A program made the translations under genes and the position numbers. From Antilocapra americana (Eukaryota > Chordata > Mammalia > Artiodactyla > Antilocapridae), in the NCBI GenBank assembly GCA_007570785.1, contig ML661885.1, forward strand, positions 32,138,780 to 32,202,779: a stretch of DNA of 64,000 nt, given 5' to 3'. The notes under the pieces are model-generated. The model saw only the letters and a list, made by a program, of their open reading frames with translations. It was not told the DNA's origin and did not search any database. Position 1 is the stretch's first letter. Each line of letters opens with the position of its first letter. Shown here piece after piece: positions 57,150-64,000 of this stretch.

Positions 57150-59340
57150 TTACATGAGTGCCTCTACTTTGTAAAAAATCATGGACTTTGGCAAGGTTGC
57201 AGGATACAAGAGCAACACAAAAACCAATCAAATTTTTATGTGAAAATAACAAGCATGGAGAAACTGAACTTAACATAAGACCCATGACAATACCTCCAAA
57301 GAAAATGAAACATTTACATATAAATTTAACAAAATGTGTACTGAATCTGACTTGAAATTACAAAATGCTGGTAAACGTAATCAAAGAGTTGAACATGTTG
57401 AAAGATAAAAAGCAAAGGAGACCAAATATACGGAGAAACAAATTGCATTCATAGATTGGAAGACTCAATATGGTAAAGGCGTCAGTTCCCTCCAAAAGAA
57501 TCTACTGGTTTAATGCAATTCTTATCAAAATACCAGCACAATTTTTATAGGTATTAATAAGCTTATTTCAAAATTTATATGGAAAGACACAGGACCTAGA
57601 ATAGCTAAAACAATTTTTCACAGTAAGAGTGAAGTGAGAAGAATCACTCTCCCCAATGCTAGGGCTCACTACATAGCTACAGTGATCAAGAGGGTGTAGT
57701 ATTTATTGGTGGAAGGAATAACACACAGAACAATGGGACAGAATAGAGAAAAGTAAAGGGAAAGTCGCTCAGTTGTGTCCTACTCTTTGTGACCCCATGG
57801 ACATACAGCCCATGGAACTCTCCAGGCCAGAATACTGGAGTGGAATCCAGAAATATATCCACACAAATATGCCCAACTGATTTTTTTTTATAAAGATACA
57901 AAAGTAATTCAAATGGAGATAAGACAGCTTTTGCAATAAAGGGTGTTGGAGCAACCGGAGGGATAAGCAAACAAGTGAACCTGGACCTAAAACTTCCTAT
58001 CTTACACAAAAGTTAACTCAGAATGGTTCATGGCCTTAACTGTAAAAATGCAAAACTATATAACTTTCAGGGGAAACAAAGAAGAATATTTAGAACTTAG
58101 GGCTAAGAGTAGACTTCTTAGACGTGAAACCAAAGGCACCATTCGTAGAAGAAAATACTTGATAAATTGAGCCTCATCAGATTAAGATTGTTGCTCTATG
58201 AAAGACCTCCTGAAGATCATGAAAAGGCAAGGTACAGATTGGGAGTAAATATTTTCAAACCATGCACCTGACAAAGGACTTACATCTAGGATACAGAAAG
58301 ACCTTAAAAACTCAACAATAGGAAGATAGTCCAATTAGAAAATGGGCAAAAGGCATGAACAGATACCACAGAAGAATATATATGGTGTTTGACATTATTA
58401 GCCATCAGGGAATGCAAATTAAGACCAAAGTGAGCTAATAATATATATGACATCAGAATGGCTAGAATAAAAAATAGTGATAATGCCGGATGCTGGCATA
58501 TTTGTGCAGACAATGGATCACTCATACATTGCTGCTGGGAATGTAAAATGGTGCAGTCACTTTGGAAAAGAGTATGGTAGATTCTTATAAAGCTGTACAT
58601 GTGTTTATCACATGACCTCATAATTACACTGTTGGGCAATTAACTCAGAAAATGAAAACCTATGTCACATGGAAACCCACAGATGAATGTTCACAGTAGC
58701 TTTTATTCAAGCAGCCAAAACCTGGAAACCACTCAAATGTTTTTCAAGGATTAAGTAGTTAAATAGACTTATGTGCATCCATACTATTAAATATTATTTA
58801 GCAATCAAAATGAACAGACTATTAATACATACAACAATTTGGAGAGATCTCAAGGGAATTACTCAGAGTGAAAAAGTCAGTATCAAAAGACTTAATGCTA
58901 GCATGGTTATATAAAGTCTAATTCCATTTATATAACATTGTAAATGCCACAATTACAGAGACAATTAATGGTTGCCAGATATAAGACAGTGGCAAAGGGA
59001 GGGAGGTGGTGTGGCTATATGAAAGTGTATCCATGAGGGATTCTCAGGATGGAACTCTTCTGGGGTGGTCAGCAGAATCTACACATGCAATAAAAAATAT
59101 AAGGATCATAGAGGTACACACCACACACAATGAAAGCATGTAGAACTGGTAACATCCAAATAAGGTTGGCAAACTGTATCAAAGTCAGTTTTCCCATTGT
59201 GCTATTATGCTCTGCTTATAGATGTTACCACTGGGGGGTACTGGGTGAAAGGTATGGGAATATCCCTGTATTGTTTCTTACAACTGAACATGAGTCTACA
59301 ATGATCTAAAAGTTAGTTTTTGAAACCATTCATGTGACAT
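57150..59340 (+). mobile_element. L1 ORF2 C-terminal half and 3' UTR (decayed)
   Basis: Sense L1 sequence from the ORF2 RT/C-terminal region ('caaggttgcaggatacaagagcaacac', 'atagattggaagactcaatatggtaa') through 'aatgggcaaaaggcatgaacag' into the 3' UTR. Many stops. Split by a SINE fragment at 57758-57850. Confidence 0.88.
57758..57850 (-). mobile_element. SINE fragment nested in L1
   Basis: Short internal part of Bov-tA in reverse (gtcgctcagttgtgtcctac ... ccagaatactggagtgg). Confidence 0.85.
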
Positions 59341-60165
59341 TTAAGTATGTGCACATGCACATTTGATGCATTTCGTTAGACAGCTCAAAGACCGAAAAAC
59401 ATAAGATGTTTATCTTAGAGACAGTAAGACTAAAACATTGGGTCTGGAGGGTAAAAGCAATTTTTGTGGAACACATAGTTTTTTAGTCTTTTAAATCATA
59501 AAACTGTTACAGGAAGTTATTTGTGAGACTCAAATTATAATATTTAATTATTATTCAACCTTGAATCTTGAATGCGTTATACTTGGTTGTGGTTTGCTTT
59601 GGGAAGTTGTATAACTAATTGTGCATTTTGTAAAAATTAAATGGAAAAATACTTCTCATAATTGTAACATTTAACACAGATCTCATACTCAAACAGTACA
59701 AAATAACTGTTTAGATCCCTTTGGAATTATGGAAAACCATCTCTTTCCCCTTCTGTCAATTTTGATACAAATAATAAACAGTGTTTGTAACAGAAACAAT
59801 TGAACAACCTAATGCAGAAATTTTCTTTCAATAATCTGTGTTGAAAGGTCTTTATTGGGAGAGCTCAAAGCTTTTTCTTTTACATCAACAGAGAAATCTC
59901 TGGCTAGCTGATTCTTAAGGCTATTTTCTCTTTTTTCCCCATAGATACATTTCTTTTTTTAATGTTTAAAGTGAATTTTCAGATCAATGTGAAAGTTTAC
60001 ACTCAATTTCAAGCCTCTAAATCTTCATTTAATCCTTAGAATAACTGTCTTGTCTTATTAAAAGATACCTAATCTGTGTCATCTATTTGTAATAATGTTT
60101 TACATTTACTAGGTCAAAGTTAATGTTTCATAAATTGAAAATAGTTACTTATAAAAATCTAAGCT
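59340..60165. other. Intron, nothing recognised
   Basis: AT-rich intron left of exon 3; no exon or clear repeat. Confidence 0.55.
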
Positions 60166-60168
60166 TAC

Positions 60169-60341
60169 CTGTCCAAAGCTCACAGCCATCATGGGTATAT
60201 TATAACTGCAATTATATGATGTCATGGTGATAGAATATTGATTGGTTATACTTGATCCATTACTTTTGGTCTGATTCACCTGAAAGTCCTTTAAAAATAT
60301 TCCTTTATTTGCTAATGCTGGAAGTCTTCTCTTTGACATTT
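60169..60341 (-). CDS. PKHD1L1: PKHD1L1 exon 3 of window (173 bp)
   Basis: Two bases complete a Glu codon, then 57 codons from MSKRRLPALANKGIF to MMAVSFGQ. Several N-X-S/T glycosylation sequons are visible (NQT, NGS, NCS). Acceptor attctttag, donor gtaagc; ends in phase 0. Extracellular segment without an assigned domain. Confidence 0.96.
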
Positions 60342-60803
60342 CTAAAGAATACAAATAAACAAAATAATTGGGAGATAAAATTGCATAGCTTCTGCTGCTA
60401 AAAAAAAAAAGCATCAAATAATATCCATGTGTCATGGAATAAACTGTTGAAAATCAACTTTTAGAAAGAAGACCTTAAGGCAAGTAGTTTGTAAGGCTTG
60501 GCAAACTTTCACTTCTAGAACATAAAGCTTTGAAGTCTTCTGATATATGAGTCTCATTGGGTAATTAAAACAAAGTACTGAAAAGCCACCAAGCTCTGGG
60601 CTCCATGCAGCCCTCTGCTGGCCACTTAGTTTTGTTCTGTTGTAGGTCCCTGAATGTGGTGCTCACTAGGACCTTTAATCCTTCAACCCAGCACAATTCA
60701 GCCATCTTCTGTGCTCCACCAATCACAAAGTAGGCCCAGTGATAGTGGATTAAAAAGGAATGATTCTCACAGTAACAGCAACATTACTGTAAGCAATGTT
60801 ATA

Positions 60804-60863
60804 TTTAAAACTAAATGTTACTATTATTATATTACTGTAAAAATAGTAACATTTAGTTTTAAA
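60804..60863. repeat. Perfect 22-bp inverted repeat (hairpin)
   Basis: The arm 60804-60825 (tttaaaactaaatgttacta + tt) is exactly complementary in reverse to 60842-60863, with a 16-base loop. AT-rich. Confidence 0.9.
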
Positions 60864-60967
60864 ATAGTTCCAAAGAAAAGGATTCCAAAATTCCTCTGAA
60901 ATATGGTAAAAGTCACTTATTAAGGTGATTGTTTGGAATTAGGCTGATTTTTTTTTTTTTTTAATGA

Positions 60968-61172
60968 CTGGGCTTCCCTTGTGGCTCCGCTGGTAAAGAA
61001 TCTGCCTGCAATGCGGAAGACCTGGGTTCGATCCCTGGGTCAGGAAGACCCCCTGGAGAAGGGAAAGGCTACCCTCTCTAGTATTCTGGCCCGGAGAATT
61101 TCATGGACTGTATAGTCCATGGGCTCGCAAAGACTCGGACAGGACTGAGCGATCTTCACTTTCACTTTTTTG
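60968..61172 (+). mobile_element. Bov-tA SINE, sense
   Basis: Complete: gggcttcccttgtggctccg to ggacaggactgagcgatcttcactttcac, preceded by a T-run at 60947-60962. Confidence 0.93.
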
Positions 61173-61437
61173 AGGACTGCAGTTTAATTTTTATTATCTT
61201 ATTAGCACATTTCACATATATGAGTCTATTAACATAACTAGAAAGAAATACTAGAACTATCAGAAACAACATTTTCATTTAAAGCTTTACTAATTATCAC
61301 AATAAGCCCATGGAAAGTTTCAGCTCCTTCTTACTAGGCAGATGTCAATGGCAATCGCTGCCTTTTAGGAACAGATCTCTAGCTTGGTGATTAATTTCTC
61401 AAAAATCAAACTAGGCAAAATTAGAATGTTTTCCACA

Positions 61438-61655
61438 GGGTGGTGGTGGTTAGTTGCTCAGTCACGTCCGACTCTCTTGACCCCATGGACTGTAGCCCAC
61501 CAGGCTTTTCTGTCCACGGGGATTCTCCAGGCAAGAATACTGAAGTGGTTGCCATGCCCTCCTTCAGGGGATCTTTCCAACCCAGGGATCGAACCCAGGG
61601 GTCTCCTGTATTGCAGGCAGATTCTTTACCGACTAAGCCACCAGAGAAGCCCTTC
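61438..61655 (-). mobile_element. Bov-tA SINE, antisense on plus
   Basis: Complete reverse copy (ggtggtggttagttgctcagtc ... gccaccagagaagcccttc). Confidence 0.92.
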
Positions 61656-61922
61656 ACAGTGTATTTATCTATAAATAGAATCCAGAACTATAAAGCTAAT
61701 GTCTGCTATAAATGACAAAGTTTACATTAAGGATGCTTTCATCTTTAGAATCATCACCTGGTCCTATTCATTAAAAATATGACATAAACCACAGTACTAT
61801 TGAGATGAAACAAATGAGCATTCCTATCTAAGCTACAGAATATAAATAACATCTATGATAAGATTTTAGTACAAAATAAGTTTACAAGGTTTAAGTTTTA
61901 GATATGAAATGATACTACGTAC

Positions 61923-62086
61923 CATCCAATGTTGTCATTGTAGATGTCTGTCCAATGTATACAATATCCACATAGAAAGACTGTGATTCTGATGCTTTCT
62001 GCAAGCTAATCCTCTGAAGAGAAAAACTCGTCCCAGTGTATTTGGTCTGTATGAGATCCACAAGGTCTATACAAGTGTAGGTCCAG
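61923..62086 (-). CDS. PKHD1L1: PKHD1L1 exon 2 of window (164 bp)
   Basis: Begins with the C that completes Ser, then WTYTCIDLVDLIQ, and runs through SLQRISLQKASESQSFYVD to TTLD plus G. Acceptor catatttcag, donor gtacgt. It matches the mammalian fibrocystin-L stretch lying before the main TIG run. Domain family not assigned; the pattern is beta-rich with an SLQRI...FYVDIVYIG core. Confidence 0.95.
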
Positions 62087-62099
62087 CTGAAATATGGTT

Positions 62100-63145
62100 G
62101 TTTAGTTAGATGTACAGTTCAGTTACAATTTTTAATGTAAACCAATACACTATAAAACACATTAAAATCTTAAAGAAGAAAAGTCTTTCTTTTCCCACAA
62201 GAAGACCATAAGCATACTTTAATGGCACAGAAAAGCAGTCACAACAAGGGACAGCAGGCAGAAACTTACACTGGCAGGGAAAGATTTAATGTTGCAAAGA
62301 TAGCTTTTATTTGTAGCCTTGGCAGTAGGCACAGGAATGTAAAGCAACATTCTAAGTGACAGGTAAGTCAACTAAGGAGATGCACCTAGAGGGAAAGCGG
62401 ATAGAAACAAGATACAAGAATGAAGAAATCAATTTGTTTAAAAAAATATATTTATCAGGGATAGAACAGTGAATTCAGCCAATAGTAAGAGGCAAGACTG
62501 TAGCTTGATAATACTTCCAAAAGAGCTCAGTGGAGTTGCATTGTCCACTGTAACTAACGGACAAACATTGCAAAAGTTATTAGTCCATACAGATGGTTGC
62601 ACAGTACCTTCTAAATGTATAATTTAGATTCAGAGTTCCATTAAATATTAACTGCACTGAAATCTCATAAATTACATAAGCAATTCAGTAACTGGAGTTT
62701 GCAATAAAGAGATAAATACTGCCTTTCAAGTAACTGAAAACAGTTTGACAACAATCTTTGCATCAACTACCTAGGAACTGCTTAACTGGTTAGTTTGTTT
62801 GAGCACCTTCTATTCTCATTTTGAAGCTCCACGGTTTGCAAATTCATCATGGAGTCCATTTCTAGTGCATCAAAGCTCAGACTGCATCATTTTAGAAAAT
62901 TATATGCAGAACTACATTAAATTAAAGTGCTTTTTGAATTAAAAAAAGTACTTTGGGATTCTAAGTAGACATCTATGACTAATTATATGATTCTGAAGTT
63001 CTAAAAACTACTTAGGTTAAAATGGACCACTGAGCCAGAACCTTTATAAGAGAAATGGAGACTACAGATGATATATCAAAACTTAAGCAAACAGCACAAA
63101 ATTATTTGTGGCTAAATAATTTCATTTTCTAATGGAAAACCAGAT
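62100..63145. other. Intron, nothing recognised
   Basis: Intron between the two rightmost exons; no repeat or further exon recognised. Confidence 0.6.
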
Positions 63146-63150
63146 TTTAC

Positions 63151-63209
63151 CTTTGGGATTTTGAAGCTGGATATACAGCTACAAACATCACTGGTTTTGG
63201 AGAGGACAT
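63151..63209 (-). CDS. PKHD1L1: PKHD1L1 exon 1 of window (59 bp)
   Basis: Most 5' exon seen. It reads MSSPKPVMFVAVYPASKSQ and ends with AG of a split Ser codon (phase 2) completed by the next exon. The acceptor is a pyrimidine-rich ccatttcttctcag; the donor is gtaaaa. It starts in phase 0, so an earlier exon should lie to the right of the window. No domain assigned. Confidence 0.85.
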
Positions 63210-63211
63210 CT

Positions 63212-64000
63212 GAGAAGAAATGGCACTTTTTGATACTAACAATGTACTTAAAATAATGCTAACACACCTAATTGATGTATAAATGGACTGTCTTAGCCAC
63301 ATAAAAGCAGGTCTAGAAACACCAGCTAGGAGCAGGAGAATTTACTTTGCCTTCATTGGTAAAATTAATGATTTTTAATTGGCGAACCATCCTCTTTTAA
63401 AGCATGATATTCTTGTTGAAAGATCTTGTGGCATTTAGGGTAAAGGAAGCCCATTCATTTCACCAAATGTAATGCATCTTCACATTAATGCACAGCAGAT
63501 ACACTGCAGGCTAAAGGAAGGACTACTTTGTGATGTGCTCAGTGACGGCTTGTCTAACATGGAAGAACTGAGATCTGTGAAATCATCCAAAATCCCGCTG
63601 CAATAAGAAGAATCAAATGCATATAGGTGGTGGTGATCAAAGTTAAAATTGTGATTCCATAGTTCAGTCTGGGCATGGGGATGTCCCTTCAAGAAGGACT
63701 TCTGCTTCACAATGATCCATCACAGATTACCCCTGATTTTAATCAAACTGGGTATGATGCAGTGGGATATGTTCCTTCTGAGCACAGGCTTTCCTTGCTC
63801 CTTGCCTATTAACATGGAGAGGCCTGCCTTGACCCTTGGCATTGCTTCCTCCGGTGTGACGGCCAACGGAGAGTGGCTGTGGCCTCTTCAGATTCAACAA
63901 CTACCCTAGGGAATTGCAGAATTGTTCTCAATCCCTTCATTCATTCCAGGAGCTAACTCTGGTGCCATTTTATATATTGCATTAAACTGTAATAGCCTCA
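63212..64000. other. Intron or upstream sequence, unassigned
   Basis: Should contain intron before exon 1 of the window. Short ORFs at 63480-63710 (minus) and 63712-63909 (plus) match nothing I recognise, and the minus one does not splice in frame by eye. The region is less AT-rich than nearby introns. Confidence 0.4.

Larger units (their letters stand above)
238..63209 (-). other. PKHD1L1: PKHD1L1 gene span (partial, 35 internal coding exons)
   Basis: Thirty-five exons on the minus strand join into one open frame of 2342 codons. The frame was checked by summing exon lengths and matching codon phase at each of the 34 junctions. The conceptual product resembles mammalian fibrocystin-L throughout: tandem IPT/TIG repeats, then G8, PbH1 beta-helix, and a second G8. 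The known family protein is about 4200 residues, so this is roughly its middle half. Known of the family: a cell-surface protein of the hair-cell stereocilia coat, also expressed in lymphocytes. Start codon, signal peptide, transmembrane segment and stop codon are all outside the window. No frameshift or premature stop was seen. Confidence 0.96.

Overview
This is a stretch of a ruminant (bovid-type) nuclear genome. The evidence is the repeat content. tRNA-Glu-derived Bov-tA SINEs, Bov-A/BovB sequence and bovine-type L1 3' ends occur throughout, next to older mammalian MIR, L2 and MER20 remnants. I cannot tell cattle, sheep and goat apart from sequence alone.

One host gene fills the window on the minus strand. 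I recognise it as PKHD1L1 (fibrocystin-L), the very large, mostly extracellular single-pass membrane protein related to PKHD1. I could place 35 consecutive coding exons, with the first at 63151-63209 and the last at 238-386. All have AG acceptors and GT donors. Their lengths sum to 7026 bp, exactly 2342 codons, and the reading frame stays open through all 34 junctions. The window therefore holds the middle of an apparently intact gene; the N-terminal part lies to the right and the C-terminal part, with the transmembrane anchor, to the left. Domain order from right to left is: a region I cannot assign to a family (63.2-53.1 kb); a run of about eleven IPT/TIG repeats (52.4-28.0 kb), one of which is followed by a cupredoxin-like insert (39.1-38.0 kb); the first G8 domain (27.6-19.8 kb); the parallel beta-helix (PbH1) region (17.9-5.7 kb); and the start of the second G8 domain (0.8-0.2 kb).

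The remainder is intron, much of it mobile elements. Highlights are a 1.3-kb BovB reverse-transcriptase fragment (2.3-3.6 kb), two BovB insertions with inverted 5' parts (8.95-9.66 kb and 43.13-44.27 kb, the latter with a visible target-site duplication), a 2.2-kb L1 remnant (57.1-59.3 kb), and nested SINEs.

The oddest item is at 10.2-10.6 kb. A 120-bp copy of the 3' end of the G8 exon at 19.8-20.05 kb lies on the opposite strand, is about 83% identical without gaps, and stops exactly where the source exon meets its splice donor. It directly abuts a decayed retrovirus-like protease remnant. I found no bacterial-type system, CRISPR, operon or genuine RNA gene.
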